A stretch of 64,000 nucleotides of DNA, taken from NCBI GenBank assembly GCA_017308515.1, contig JAFKEN010000008.1:1-64000 (forward strand), written 5' to 3'. Position numbers and translations under genes: made by a program. The notes beneath the pieces are model-generated. The model was not told the origin of the DNA. It was given only the letters and a program-made list of their open reading frames with translations, and searched no databases. The DNA comes from Actinomycetales bacterium (GTDB taxonomy: Bacteria > Actinomycetota > Actinomycetes > Actinomycetales > Microbacteriaceae). The stretch's first letter is position 1, and each line of letters starts with the position of its first letter. Below are positions 19,761-29,428 of the stretch, piece after piece.

Positions 19761-20414
19761 TCAGAGCCCGGCGCTCGGGTTCGCGGCGCGCATCGCGTCG
19801 AGCGCGGCGCCGGTCGCCTGCCCGGTGACGGACGCGGCCGGGCCCTCGCACGCGATCCAGGCCCCGCCCGTGACCAGGTGGGTCGCCGCCCAGTCGGAGA
19901 CCTCGGTCGAGCCCAGCTGGTCGTACCCCGTGACCGTGCCCGTCGTCGCCGAGGTGAACCCGTCGGCCGTGAGCCCCGCCTCGAGGGCGGCGACCTCGGC
20001 GGAGTCGAGCACCCCGACGTAGAGCCAGAACACGCCGTCGCTGTTGGGGATGCCCCAGCTGCATCCGCGGTACGGGTCGGCGGCCGACGCCGCCGTGGTC
20101 GCCGCGTCGGAGCCGAGCACGAACCCGCTGCCCGAGAGGCTCACCTCGCCGAGGTACTCGGTGGAGGGGCTGAAGATCGTCCGCGCGGTGGCCAGCGGCA
20201 GCAGCTGCTCGCAGTCGGGGATCGCGATCGAGACCGGCGTCGGGGTGGGCGCGGGGCTCGGGCTCGTCGACACGGTCGGCGTGGGGCTCGGGCTCGGGCT
20301 GCCGGTCGAAGCGGGCCCGGCGGTGCCGCACGCCGCGAGCAGCGCCGCGAGGGCGAGGCCCGCGCCCGCGGCGCCCAGGCGGGTCGGGAGGTGCGCGGTG
20401 CCGTGCTCGGTCAT
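19761..20414 (-). CDS. Putative lipoprotein
   Basis: A 217-residue secreted lipoprotein. The N-terminus has a signal peptide ending in lipobox LAAC (Cys near residue 29), then a Ser/Pro/Thr-rich linker of ~30 residues and a globular domain starting IAIPDCEQLLPLATAR. Three further Cys residues (DCEQ, GCSW, ACEG) may form one disulphide. Family not recognised. A GAGGGG ribosome-binding site precedes the ATG and a TACTCT -10-like box lies upstream. Confidence 0.75.
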   Translation of the reverse strand: MTEHGTAHLPTRLGAAGAGLALAALLAACGTAGPASTGSPSPSPTPTVSTSPSPAPTPTPVSIAIPDCEQLLPLATARTIFSPSTEYLGEVSLSGSGFVLGSDAATTAASAADPYRGCSWGIPNSDGVFWLYVGVLDSAEVAALEAGLTADGFTSATTGTVTGYDQLGSTEVSDWAATHLVTGGAWIACEGPAASVTGQATGAALDAMRAANPSAGL

Positions 20415-20466
20415 GAGGACCCCTCTGCTCGCGATGCGGTCAGAGTAGCGCCCGGCGGGCCCCGCG

Positions 20467-23148
20467 TCAGCCCGTGTTCTGCAGGCCCGCCGCGACGCCG
20501 CTCACCGACAGCAGCAGCAGCCGCTGCAGCTCCGGATCGGGCTCGGCGCCCTCGGGGGCGTCGCGCAGCGCGCGCAGGGCCCGCAGCTGCAGCAGCGACA
20601 GCGCGTCGACGTAGGGGCTGCGCATCTTCACCGCGCGCTGCAGCACCGGCTTGTTGCCCAGCAGCTGCTCGCCGCCGGTGAGCCGCACCACCCAGTCGCG
20701 GGTGAGCGCCATCTCGTCGAGCACGAGCGCGGCGAGCTCGTCGCGGTCGCCGAGCGCGAGGTAGCGCCGCGCGATGCGGGTGTCGGCCTTCGCGAGGCTC
20801 ATGCCGACGTTGTCGATCATGGTGCGCAGCAGCGGCCACTCGGCGTAGGCGGCGGCGAGACGGTCGGCGTCGCCGACAGCCTCGAGCGCCGACCCGAGGC
20901 CGAACCAGCCGGTCAGGTTGATGCGCGCCTGCGTCCAGGAGAACACCCAGGGGATCGCGCGGAGATCCTCCAGCGACTCCACCGAGAGCCCGCGGCGCGC
21001 GGGTCGCGAGCCGAGCGCGAGCAGGCCGAGCTCCTCCATCGGGGTGACGGTCGCGAACCAGGGAGCGAATCCGGGTGCCTTCACGAGCTCGAAGAACCGG
21101 TCGCGGGAGGCGCGGTCCATCGTGGCGGCGAGGTCGGCGAAGCGCCGGGCGGCCTCGTCGTTGCGCTGCTCGATCGACGGCGCCGAGGCGAGCAGGATCG
21201 CCGCCGCCACCTGGTCGATGTGCCGGCGCGCGATCTCGGGGTCGCCGTACCGGGCGAAGATGACCTCGCCCTGCTCGGTGAGCTTGAAGCGGCCGTCGAC
21301 CGAGTGCGGCGGCTGGGCGAGGATCGCCGAGTTCGCGGGGCCGCCGCCGCGGCCCAGGGCGCCGCCGCGACCGTGGAACAGGGTGAGCTCGATGCCGTTC
21401 TCGCGCGCCCACTCCGAGATGCGCTCCTGCGCCGTGTAGAGCGCGAGGGTCGCCGCGACCGGCCCGACGTCCTTCGAGGAGTCGGAGTAGCCGAGCATGA
21501 CCTCCATCCGCCGCCCGGTCTGCTCGAGCCGCGCCGCGAACTCGGGGTGCTCGACGATCTCGGCGAGGATCCCCGGAGCGGCCTGCAGGTCGGCGAAGGT
21601 CTCGAACAGCGGGATCACGTCGAGCACGGGGGGCGTGCCGCCGGGCCCGACGGCGTGGCGCGCGAGGCGGTGCACGTTCGCGAGATCCTCGGCGGACTGC
21701 GTGAACGACACGATGTAGCGCCCCGCGGCGCGCGGCCCGAAGCGCTGCTGGATGTGCCCGATCACCCGGATGACCTCGAGCACCTCCTCCGCCTGCTCGC
21801 CCGGCTCGCCGCCGGCCTCGAGCTCGGCGAGCACCTTCGCGTGCACCGCCGAGTGCTGGCGCACCTCGAGCTCCGCGAGGTGGAACCCGAAGGTCTGCAC
21901 CTGCCAGATGAGCTCCTGCACCCCGCCATAGGCCTGGCGCAGCGCGCCGGCCGCGACGAGCGAGCGCTGCACGACGGCGAGGTCCGCGAGCAGCTCCTCC
22001 GGGTCGGCGTAGGCGAGGTCGGCGTCGCGCATGCGCGTCGCGGCGATCCGGCGGGCGAGCATGAGCACGACGCGCCGGTGGTGCTCGCCCGGCGAGCGCT
22101 TGGCGATGTCGGCGGCGGCCTCCTGGTCGGCCGAGCGCAGCCGCTGCCAGAGGGCGCTCAGCTCCTCCGAGGCGGGGGTGGTGAGGCCGTCCAAGGTGAG
22201 GCTGCGCCCGACGCGCGCCGCGGTGCGCTCGAGCCCGCGCAGCACGTGGTCGCTCGCGATCGCGGCCGCCGAGCGCGTGACCTCCGCGGTCACGAAGGGG
22301 TTGCCGTCGCGATCCCCGCCGACCCAGGTGCCCAACCGCAGGAAGGGGCGCACGATCGGCTCCGCGGCGCCCGAGGCGGCGCCCTGCAGCGCGTCGTCGA
22401 CCCGGCGGTACACCTCCGGCACCGCGGTGTAGAGGGTCTCGTCGAAGACCGCCATGACCGAGCGCACCTCGTCGACCGGGGTCGGCTTCTCCGCGCGCAG
22501 CGGCGCGGTGCGCCAGAGGGTGTCGACCTCCTGCAGCATCTCGCGGTGCAGCCGCTCCGCCTCGCCGCTCGTGCCCTCGGTCGCGCCGGCGGCGTCGTAC
22601 TCGTCGAGCAGGCCCGCGAGGCGCCGGATCGCGTCGGAGACCGCGCGGCGCCGCGCCTCGGTGGGATGCGCCGTGAACACCGGGTGGAACCGCATCGCCT
22701 CCAGCCGCCGGGTCGCGGTCTCGGCCCCGAGCTCCTCGCTCAGCCGGGCGAACGCGCCCGGCACGGTGTCGGTCGGGGCCTGCTCGACCGGATCGGCGGA
22801 CCGCTCGCGCAGCACCCGCACCCGCTGGTGCTCCTCGACGAGGTTCACCAGGTGGAAGTAGCTCGTGAACGCGCGCGCCACTTCCTCCGCTCGCTCGACG
22901 GTGAACGACCCGGCGATCTCCTCCGCGCGCGCGAAGGCCTCCGGGCTCTCGTCGGTGTGGGCCTGGATCGTCGCGGTGCGCAGGCGCTCGACGTCGTCGA
23001 ACAGACCGGGCGATCCGCTCTCGCGGAGCACGTCGCCCAGGAGCGCACCGAGCAGGCGCACCTGGGCGCGCATCCGGGCGGGGATCTCCTGGCCGGCCTC
23101 GTCACGGCCGACGACATCGAGGGAATCTGCGGGGGTGGCGTCTCGCAT
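20467..23148 (-). CDS. ppc: Phosphoenolpyruvate carboxylase
   Basis: Anaplerotic enzyme that carboxylates PEP to oxaloacetate. 893 aa, normal length. The catalytic His is in FTAHPTEARRRAV (~residue 158), the Lys signature is GYSDSSKDVG, the glycine-rich PEP loop is FHGRGGALGRGGG, and the protein ends in the characteristic QNTG. On the minus strand, TAGCGT lies 6 bases before its ATG. Pyruvate carboxylase is also encoded here (45896-49300), so this organism has two routes to oxaloacetate. Confidence 0.96.
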   Translation of the reverse strand: MRDATPADSLDVVGRDEAGQEIPARMRAQVRLLGALLGDVLRESGSPGLFDDVERLRTATIQAHTDESPEAFARAEEIAGSFTVERAEEVARAFTSYFHLVNLVEEHQRVRVLRERSADPVEQAPTDTVPGAFARLSEELGAETATRRLEAMRFHPVFTAHPTEARRRAVSDAIRRLAGLLDEYDAAGATEGTSGEAERLHREMLQEVDTLWRTAPLRAEKPTPVDEVRSVMAVFDETLYTAVPEVYRRVDDALQGAASGAAEPIVRPFLRLGTWVGGDRDGNPFVTAEVTRSAAAIASDHVLRGLERTAARVGRSLTLDGLTTPASEELSALWQRLRSADQEAAADIAKRSPGEHHRRVVLMLARRIAATRMRDADLAYADPEELLADLAVVQRSLVAAGALRQAYGGVQELIWQVQTFGFHLAELEVRQHSAVHAKVLAELEAGGEPGEQAEEVLEVIRVIGHIQQRFGPRAAGRYIVSFTQSAEDLANVHRLARHAVGPGGTPPVLDVIPLFETFADLQAAPGILAEIVEHPEFAARLEQTGRRMEVMLGYSDSSKDVGPVAATLALYTAQERISEWARENGIELTLFHGRGGALGRGGGPANSAILAQPPHSVDGRFKLTEQGEVIFARYGDPEIARRHIDQVAAAILLASAPSIEQRNDEAARRFADLAATMDRASRDRFFELVKAPGFAPWFATVTPMEELGLLALGSRPARRGLSVESLEDLRAIPWVFSWTQARINLTGWFGLGSALEAVGDADRLAAAYAEWPLLRTMIDNVGMSLAKADTRIARRYLALGDRDELAALVLDEMALTRDWVVRLTGGEQLLGNKPVLQRAVKMRSPYVDALSLLQLRALRALRDAPEGAEPDPELQRLLLLSVSGVAAGLQNTG

Positions 23149-23226
23149 GCCTCCACGCTAGTCAGTGAGCGGCGCCGCCCCGGACGCGGGGTGGGGCGGG
23201 GGTCGCGCGGCCGCTACGGTGATGCG

Positions 23227-24078
23227 GTGAGACGATTCGGGATCGTCCTGGGGATCGTCGGGGCCGCGATCGTCGTGATCGCGGGCGCGCTGGCTCTTCT
23301 GGTCGGCTTCGGCCTCGTTCCGGGCACCGGTGGCGAGTCCGGCAGCAGCTTCGGCTCGGGCGCGGGGCTCGGCGAGGGCGACTCGGTCGACGGCGACCTC
23401 GGGCGGCTCGACCTCTACGAGGTGCAGCCCGACGCGTCGCTGAACCCCCAGCCGCGGGGCGCGACCGCCGACGCCTGGGACGTCTTCGTGCGCATGGTGG
23501 GCGCCGACGCGGCGGCCACCGAGATCGAGACCTTCGCGGCGGGCGACGCGCCCGACAGCAGCACGCTCGCCTACGTCGAGGAGGCCTCCGAACCGGGCCG
23601 CTGGACCCTCGCGATCAACGTCGCCTCCGTCGCCGACGACGGCGAGCTGCTCTTCGGCACGCTCATCCACGAGTACGCCCACGTGCTGAGCCTCGCGCCC
23701 GACGAGTTCAGCTCCGGCGGCGGCTCGTGCCCGACGATCGACGTGCAGGAGGGCTGCGCCGTCGCCGACTCGTACCTCTGGGCCTTCTATGAACAGTTCT
23801 GGGCCGGCTACGAGGATGCGCCGCCGCTCGACAACGTCGACGAGGACGTGGCCTGGGAGTTCTACCAGGCCCACGAGGAGGACTTCGTCAACGACTACGC
23901 CGCGACGAACGTCAGTGAGGACTTCGCCGAGAGCTACACCAGCTACGTGCTCGAGAGCTCGACCTCGACCGACACGGTCGTCGGCCGCAAGCTCGCCTTC
24001 TTCGACGACTACCCGGCGCTGCGCGAGCTGCGGGAGCGGATCCGCGCCGAGTTCGCGGGGGACTACGGCCTGCCCTGA
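23227..24078 (+). CDS. Membrane-anchored HExxH metalloprotease-like protein
   Basis: A 283-residue protein starting at GTG 23227, with one N-terminal hydrophobic segment (residues ~6-30) followed by a Gly/Ser-rich linker, so it is anchored or exported. A zinc-metallopeptidase motif LIHEYAHVLSLA is near residue 149, and EDFAESYTSYV some 85 residues later offers the third ligand Glu of a gluzincin. Two Cys (SCPTIDVQEGC) in between could form a disulphide. No named family recognised. Divergent from ppc. Confidence 0.7.
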   Translation: MRRFGIVLGIVGAAIVVIAGALALLVGFGLVPGTGGESGSSFGSGAGLGEGDSVDGDLGRLDLYEVQPDASLNPQPRGATADAWDVFVRMVGADAAATEIETFAAGDAPDSSTLAYVEEASEPGRWTLAINVASVADDGELLFGTLIHEYAHVLSLAPDEFSSGGGSCPTIDVQEGCAVADSYLWAFYEQFWAGYEDAPPLDNVDEDVAWEFYQAHEEDFVNDYAATNVSEDFAESYTSYVLESSTSTDTVVGRKLAFFDDYPALRELRERIRAEFAGDYGLP

Positions 24079-24104
24079 GCCGGGCCGCTGTCGCCCCCGC
24101 GGGA

Positions 24105-25220
24105 TCAGTCCACGAACGCCTGCGAGGCGTCGATGATGCGCCCCAGGCTCTCGACCGCCGCGAGTTCGCGCCCCACCTGGGACGGGCGATCCGCGTGGGC
24201 GTCGAGCGCCTCCCGCAGCGCCTGCAGCTCCGCGCGGGCACGGTCGAGCCGGCCGCGCGCGTCCTCGTCCTCGGGCGGGGTCTCGACGAGTTCGGCGGTC
24301 GCGTGGAGAGTCCGGGCGAACCGGTCGCGGGCCGGGCCGGACGGGTGGCGTCCGTGCTCCGCAGACGCGTCCGTTCCGGCCGCTCCGGCGTCGGCCTCCG
24401 TGACCGGGTCGAGCAGGTCGGCGGTGTCGCGCACCAGCAGCACGGTGCGGTCGAGCGCGGCGATCCGGCGGCGGTTGAGCTCGCGCAGCGATCGTCGACG
24501 TGCCGCGCGCGGATTGAGCCGGCGGCTCTCGTCGCCGCGTTCGACCTCGGCGCGCACGGCGTCGGCGGTGGGGGAGAGCCGGTGGATGCGCCGGCGCACC
24601 CCGCCGGGATCCTCGTCCGTCGCGGCGATCGCGTCGGCGATCTCGTGCATCGCCGCGCCGACGTCGTGCCGGAGCTCGGAGAGCCGTTCCTGCGCGCGGC
24701 GCAGGTACAGCGGCGGCACGATGAGCGCGTTCACCGCGAGACCGACCACGATGCCGACCGGGAGGTCGGCGAGGTAGCCGAGGGTGAAGCCGGTCGGGTC
24801 GGCGCGCCCGATGACGACCACGAACAGCGCCGCGATGGGCGCCCAGCTTCTCCCGGTGCCGAGCTGGCGCACGCCGCCGATCAGCACGCCGACCGCGATG
24901 ACGAGACCGATGACGGCGACCTCGGGCCACTCGGCGAACAGCAGGGCGAGCCCGCCGACGCCGATCGCGATGCCGAGGGTCGCGCCGACGAGCACCTGCA
25001 GGCCCGAGCGGGTGGACTGCAGCACGGTCGGCGTCATGGCGATGAGCGCGCCGAGCGCCGCGTAGTAGGCGTAACGCTCCTGGGTGAAGGGCAGCAGCGG
25101 CGCGAGCCACCACGACAGGGCTGCGGCCAGGGCGGACTTGCCCGCGAACAGTGCGCGTTCCGCGAGCGTGCGGCGCGGGTCGGGCCCCAGGACCCGACGC
25201 GCGATCCGACCGAGAGGCAT
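24105..25220 (-). CDS. FUSC-family (aromatic acid exporter-like) membrane protein
   Basis: A 371-residue protein with six hydrophobic segments in residues ~22-185 arranged like half of a FUSC/ArAE permease (YYAALGALIAMTPTVLQSTRSGLQVLVGATLGI is the characteristic re-entrant stretch), then a ~180-residue cytoplasmic helical domain. Proteins of this fold export aromatic or phenolic acids in a few studied cases; no substrate can be inferred here. Divergent from the MarR-GNAT gene, so probably controlled by it. Confidence 0.72.
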   Translation of the reverse strand: MPLGRIARRVLGPDPRRTLAERALFAGKSALAAALSWWLAPLLPFTQERYAYYAALGALIAMTPTVLQSTRSGLQVLVGATLGIAIGVGGLALLFAEWPEVAVIGLVIAVGVLIGGVRQLGTGRSWAPIAALFVVVIGRADPTGFTLGYLADLPVGIVVGLAVNALIVPPLYLRRAQERLSELRHDVGAAMHEIADAIAATDEDPGGVRRRIHRLSPTADAVRAEVERGDESRRLNPRAARRRSLRELNRRRIAALDRTVLLVRDTADLLDPVTEADAGAAGTDASAEHGRHPSGPARDRFARTLHATAELVETPPEDEDARGRLDRARAELQALREALDAHADRPSQVGRELAAVESLGRIIDASQAFVD

Positions 25221-25298
25221 CGTCGTGACGCTACCGGCGCCGACGGGGCGCCGGGCGGGGATCGGAGGAGATCCTCACCTCGCGATCGCCGATATCTG

Positions 25299-25310
25299 TG
25301 ACTAAAGTCA
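25299..25310 (+). promoter_or_regulatory. Palindrome over the marR-type promoter
   Basis: TGACT-AA-AGTCA at 25299-25310 is a perfect palindrome. It covers the likely -10 TAAAGT (25303-25308), 6 bases before the ATG at 25315. Position and symmetry fit a MarR dimer site controlling its own gene and possibly the divergent FUSC-type transporter. Confidence 0.5.
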
Positions 25311-25314
25311 AAGG

Positions 25315-26220
25315 ATGGACGGGGGGCAGATCGCCGCCGTGCGGCGGTTCAACCGCACCGTCACCGCGGCGGCCGGGGCGCTCACCGACGCCTACCTCGA
25401 CGAGGATCTGAGCCTGGGCGCGGCGCGCGTGCTCTGGGAGCTCGCCCGGCTCGTCGACACGGAGGGCGGGGCGCCGGTGGCGCTGCGACTGGTGCGCGAC
25501 GAACTCGACCTCGATCCGGGCTACCTCAGCCGCGTGGTCGCCCGGCTCGCGGCGGCCGGCCTGCTCGCCTCCGCCGTCGACCCGACCGACGCCCGGCGGC
25601 GGCTCGTCGCGCCGACCGACGCGGGCCGCGCCCGCATCGAGGTCTACGACCGGCGCAGCGACGCCCTCGCCGCCGGCCGGCTCGCCCCGCTCACAGCTGG
25701 CGCCCGCGCGCGGCTCGTCGCCGCGATGGGGGAGGTCGAGCGTCTGCTCGCCGCCTCCTCCGTCGCGATCGACGAAGTCGACCCCGAGACCGACGACGCC
25801 CAGCACTGCCTGCGCGCGTACTACGCCGAACTCGACGAGCGCTTCGACGTCGGGTTCGACGTCACCGCGAGCCTGCCGGTGCGCCCCGAGGAGGTGCGCC
25901 CACCCGCCGGAGTGATGCTGCTCGCCTGCGAGCACGGGCGCGCCATCGGCTGCGGGAGCCTCAAGTTCCACGGCGAGGCGCCCGCGGAGATCAAGCGGCT
26001 GTGGGTCGACCGCGCCGCGCGCGGGCTCGGCGTCGGCCGACGGCTCATGGACGAGCTCGAGAACCGGGCCCGCGCGGCGGGGTGCCGCGCGGTCCGGCTC
26101 GACACGAACGCGAGCCTCGTCGAGGCCATCGCGATGTACCGGGCGCGGGGCTACGTCGAGATCCCGCCGTTCACCGACGAGCCCTACGCCGACTACTGGT
26201 TCGAGAAGCGCCTCGACTGA
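25315..26220 (+). CDS. MarR-GNAT fusion: regulator with acetyltransferase domain
   Basis: A 301-residue two-domain protein. Residues ~1-145 form a MarR winged helix (RVLWELARL, then LDLDPGYLSRVVARLAAAGLL and the wing DPTDARRR). Residues ~150-301 form a GNAT fold with the acetyl-CoA loop RAARGLGVGRRLM and a LDTNASLVEAIAMYRARGY segment. Such fusions are a recognised actinobacterial architecture, but their substrates are unknown. A palindrome covers its promoter, and a FUSC-type efflux gene is divergent. Confidence 0.85.
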   Translation: MDGGQIAAVRRFNRTVTAAAGALTDAYLDEDLSLGAARVLWELARLVDTEGGAPVALRLVRDELDLDPGYLSRVVARLAAAGLLASAVDPTDARRRLVAPTDAGRARIEVYDRRSDALAAGRLAPLTAGARARLVAAMGEVERLLAASSVAIDEVDPETDDAQHCLRAYYAELDERFDVGFDVTASLPVRPEEVRPPAGVMLLACEHGRAIGCGSLKFHGEAPAEIKRLWVDRAARGLGVGRRLMDELENRARAAGCRAVRLDTNASLVEAIAMYRARGYVEIPPFTDEPYADYWFEKRLD

Positions 26221-26245
26221 GGCCGTCGGCGCGCCTCCCGGCTGA

Positions 26246-27028
26246 TCACCAGGTGCTGTCGCCGCGGATCACCGCGTCCGAGCCGCCGTCGATGAAGACG
26301 ACCTGCCCGCACAGGTGCGCGTTCTCCTCGCTCGTCAGCCAGGCCAGCAGGTAGGCGACATCGCGCGGCTCGAAGATGCCGTTGAGCGGCATCGGCACCT
26401 GCTGCAGGATCGCCTCCCGCGCCTCCGCCGTCGACGTGAACTGCTCCGTCATCGGCGTCACCACCACGCCCGGCGCGATCGCGTTGAGGGGGATGCCCGC
26501 CCCCGCCCAGTCCGGCGTCGGAGCCGAGCGGCGGATCCACCGCGCCAGCGCCCGCTTCGTGGTGCCGTAGATCGCGCCCGCCGCCTCCGGCCCGGCGGCC
26601 TCCAGCTGGCCGGCGCGGTGCCGCGCCGCGGGCTCGTCGTGCGCGATCAGCGCCTCGAGCAGCTCCTCGTCGGGCGGGAACAGCGACGCCATCGACGCGG
26701 TCGCCACCGCGCGCGGCGCCGAGGAACCGGCCAGCAGCGGGCGCAGCCCCTCCAGGGTCGCGAGCGCGCCGAAGTAGTTCACCGACACCGTCGCCGGCGT
26801 CGAGGTCGCCAGGCCCGCGTTCGCGATCACCGCGTCGAGGGTGCCGCCCGAGGCCTCCGTGACGGCCGCGACCATCGCGTCGCGCCCCTCCGCGCTCGAC
26901 AGATCGGCGACCACCTCCGCGTCGTGCACGTCGACCCCGATCACGCGGTGCCCGCGCTCGCGCAGCAGCGCCGCCGTCGCCGCCCCGATCCCGCTCGCGG
27001 AACCGGTCACCAGATACGTCCGAGACAT
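26246..27028 (-). CDS. Short-chain dehydrogenase/reductase
   Basis: NAD(P)-dependent SDR, 260 aa. Cofactor motif TGSASGIGAA is near residue 8, VDVHDAEVVADLS follows, NAG at VIANAGLA, and the catalytic pair is in IYGTTKRALARW. The region between strand 5 and the active-site Tyr is long (LFPPDEELLEALIAHDEPAA), as in the 3-alpha-hydroxysteroid dehydrogenase/carbonyl reductase branch. An in-frame GTG exists 6 bases upstream, but GGAGGA with a 7-base spacer favours the ATG. Substrate unknown. Confidence 0.88.
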   Translation of the reverse strand: MSRTYLVTGSASGIGAATAALLRERGHRVIGVDVHDAEVVADLSSAEGRDAMVAAVTEASGGTLDAVIANAGLATSTPATVSVNYFGALATLEGLRPLLAGSSAPRAVATASMASLFPPDEELLEALIAHDEPAARHRAGQLEAAGPEAAGAIYGTTKRALARWIRRSAPTPDWAGAGIPLNAIAPGVVVTPMTEQFTSTAEAREAILQQVPMPLNGIFEPRDVAYLLAWLTSEENAHLCGQVVFIDGGSDAVIRGDSTW

Positions 27029-27197
27029 GATCACTCCTCCCGCTCCGCCGGGGCGTCCGCTCCGACGCGGTCAGGATGCGCCGCCGCGGCACCCGGAGGG
27101 AGGGCAGAAGGTCCCGCGGAGCGCCCCGCGACACGACCCGGACGCGGCGATGCGGGGCCGCGCCGACGGCGACCCCGCATCGTTCCGGCCCGAAGGC

Positions 27198-27692
27198 TCA
27201 GGCGGCGGCGAGCTTCGCCGCGTACTCCTTCGCCTTCGCGTGCAGCTCCTCGCTCGTGTGCTGCTCCTGCTCGAGGTTCTCGGTGAGCAGCTTCGCGACA
27301 TCCGCCTCGCCCATCGCCTCCGCCGAAGCGATCAGGGTCTGGTAGGCAGCGATCTCCGCGTGCTCCGTCTCGAGCGCCGCCGACAGCGTCACGTGGTCGA
27401 GGATGCTCTCGTCCGACTTGCGGATCAGCTCCTTGCCCTCCTTCGCGAGCTCGTCGGTGACCCGGTTCGGCTGGGCGTCGGGGTTCATCGACAGCAGCGA
27501 GAACACCTGCTCCAGGTTCTCGATCTGGCCGCGGGTCTCGTCGGCGTGGTGCGAGAACATCTTCTTCAGCTCCTCGCTGCGCGCCGCCTGCTCCAGCTCG
27601 CCCAGCATCTCCAGCGAGTCGCGCTCCATCGTCAGCGCGACGCCCAGTCGGTAGCGGAACAGCTCGTCCGGCTTGTCGAAGTGCTCGAACAT
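27198..27692 (-). CDS. YciE/YciF-type ferritin-like protein (DUF892)
   Basis: A 164-residue all-helical protein of the DUF892/YciE family of ferritin-like stress proteins. The N-terminus MFEHFDKPDELFRYRLG and the helix SLEMLGELEQAARSEEL match the family, and Glu/His pairs (HHADE, LETEHAEI and EQEQH) are placed like a di-iron site. AAGGA precedes the ATG at 27692. Relatives respond to oxidative or osmotic stress; the exact role is unknown. Confidence 0.8.
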   Translation of the reverse strand: MFEHFDKPDELFRYRLGVALTMERDSLEMLGELEQAARSEELKKMFSHHADETRGQIENLEQVFSLLSMNPDAQPNRVTDELAKEGKELIRKSDESILDHVTLSAALETEHAEIAAYQTLIASAEAMGEADVAKLLTENLEQEQHTSEELHAKAKEYAAKLAAA

Positions 27693-27976
27693 GGGAAGGT
27701 CCTTCCGTCGTGGTGGTCGACCGCGGGTTCGCCGGCCGACGCGGGCCATGAGACGACAGCCGCGGCCGCGGTGCGCGCTCATCCACCCGACTCACGTCGG
27801 GGACTCGGCGCGGACCCAGGGCGGCGGCACGCGTCCGCCCCCCGTCACCGACTGGGCGCCGGCTGGGCGCCGGGTGAGGGATCCGTGAAATCGGGTCCGC
27901 GCGCTGCGCGCCGGGAGCATCCTCGCCAACGGCCGGTGCGACGGGGCCGGCCCTCGCGACGAGGGGAGACGTGCAC

Positions 27977-29350
27977 GTGGCCGGGTTCATCGGGGAGATG
28001 CGGGAGAGCGCCAACGGCCTCATGATCCGCATCACGATCATCGCCGCCATCGGCGGGCTGCTCTTCGGCTACGACACCGGCGTCATCTCCGGCGCGATCC
28101 TGTACATCAAAGACGACCTGAATGCCAACGACGCCGAACAGCAGTGGATCGTCTCCGTGCTGCTGCTCGGCGCGGTCGGCGGGGCGGCGCTCTCCTCCTA
28201 CCTCGCCGACCGCATCAGCCGGAAGTGGACCAAGGTCTTCTCCGGCAGCCTCTACTTCCTCGCCGCGCTCGGCTGCGCCTTCTCCGTCAACGTCGAGATG
28301 CTCATCATCTGCCGCTTCCTGCTCGGGCTCTCCGTCGGCACCGCCTCCTTCGTCTCGCCCCTCTACATCTCCGAATCGGCGCCGCCGCGGGTGCGGGGCG
28401 GGCTCGTCTCCTTCAACCAGCTCGCCATCACCAGCGGCATCCTCATCGCCTACCTCACCAACGTCGCCTTCCAGAACGTCGCCGGCGACTGGCGGTGGAT
28501 GCTCGGCGTCGCCGCGCTGCCCGGTGCGGCCCTCGCCATCGGCATGCTCACCGTGCCCAACACCCCGCGCTGGCTGCAGCGGCACGGCCGACCCGACGAG
28601 TCGCGCGCGACCCTCGAGAAGCTGCGCGAAGGCGACCAGCACGCGAACGTCGACGAGGAATACCAGGGCATGGTCGACGCCACCGAGAAGGAGGGGCGCG
28701 GCAGCTGGAAGAAGGTGTTCGCCAAGTCCATGCGCCCGCTCGTGCTCATCGGGCTCGCGCTCGCGTTCTTCCAGCAGTTCGTCGGCGTCAACACCGTCAT
28801 CTACTACGCGCCCACCATCCTCACCGACACCGGCCTCACCAAGAGCGACTCCATCGCCCAGACCGTGTTCGTCGGCGTCACCAACGTCGTCTTCACCATC
28901 GTCGCCATCCTGCTGCTCGACCGGGTCGGGCGGCGCAAACTGCTGCTCACCGGCACCGCCGTGCTCACCGTCGCGCTCGCCGTGCTCGGCGTCTACTTCT
29001 GGAGCGGGTGGATGCAGGACAACCTGCCCTGGGTCGCGCTCGGCGGCCTCGTGCTCTACATCGCCGCGTTCGCGATCGGGCTCGGCCCCGTGTTCTGGCT
29101 GATGATCTCCGAGATCTACCCCGTCGGCATCCGCTCGCGCGCCATGGCGCTCAGCACCATGGTCAATTGGGCCGCCAACTTCGTCGTCGCCGGCACCTTC
29201 CTCACCGCCACCAACCTCATCACCACGCAGGGCGTGTTCTTCGTCTACGCCGGGCTCGGCATCGTCGCGTTCCTGTTCTTCGCGTTCAAGGTGCCCGAGA
29301 CGAAGGACAAGACCCTCGAGCAGCTGCAGCGCGAGCTTGTCAAAGACTGA
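27977..29350 (+). CDS. MFS sugar porter
   Basis: Sugar:proton symporter of the major facilitator superfamily, 457 aa from GTG 27977 (GTG 27971 is an alternative; GGGGAG gives 8-base spacing to 27977). Twelve TM segments; signatures include GGLLFGYDTGVISGA in TM1, RFLLGLSVG, PNTPRWL, QQFVGVNTVIYYAP in TM7 and PETKDKTLEQL at the C-terminus. The GYDTGVISGA and QQxxGxN motifs favour xylose, galactose or inositol-type substrates, not resolvable by eye. Confidence 0.92.
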   Translation: MAGFIGEMRESANGLMIRITIIAAIGGLLFGYDTGVISGAILYIKDDLNANDAEQQWIVSVLLLGAVGGAALSSYLADRISRKWTKVFSGSLYFLAALGCAFSVNVEMLIICRFLLGLSVGTASFVSPLYISESAPPRVRGGLVSFNQLAITSGILIAYLTNVAFQNVAGDWRWMLGVAALPGAALAIGMLTVPNTPRWLQRHGRPDESRATLEKLREGDQHANVDEEYQGMVDATEKEGRGSWKKVFAKSMRPLVLIGLALAFFQQFVGVNTVIYYAPTILTDTGLTKSDSIAQTVFVGVTNVVFTIVAILLLDRVGRRKLLLTGTAVLTVALAVLGVYFWSGWMQDNLPWVALGGLVLYIAAFAIGLGPVFWLMISEIYPVGIRSRAMALSTMVNWAANFVVAGTFLTATNLITTQGVFFVYAGLGIVAFLFFAFKVPETKDKTLEQLQRELVKD

Positions 29351-29428
29351 CGCGGCAGGGCCGCGGCGGGCGCGATCCAGCGGGGGAGCCGCCGCATCCG
29401 AATACTTGGAGGGTCGGGAGGAGACCGC

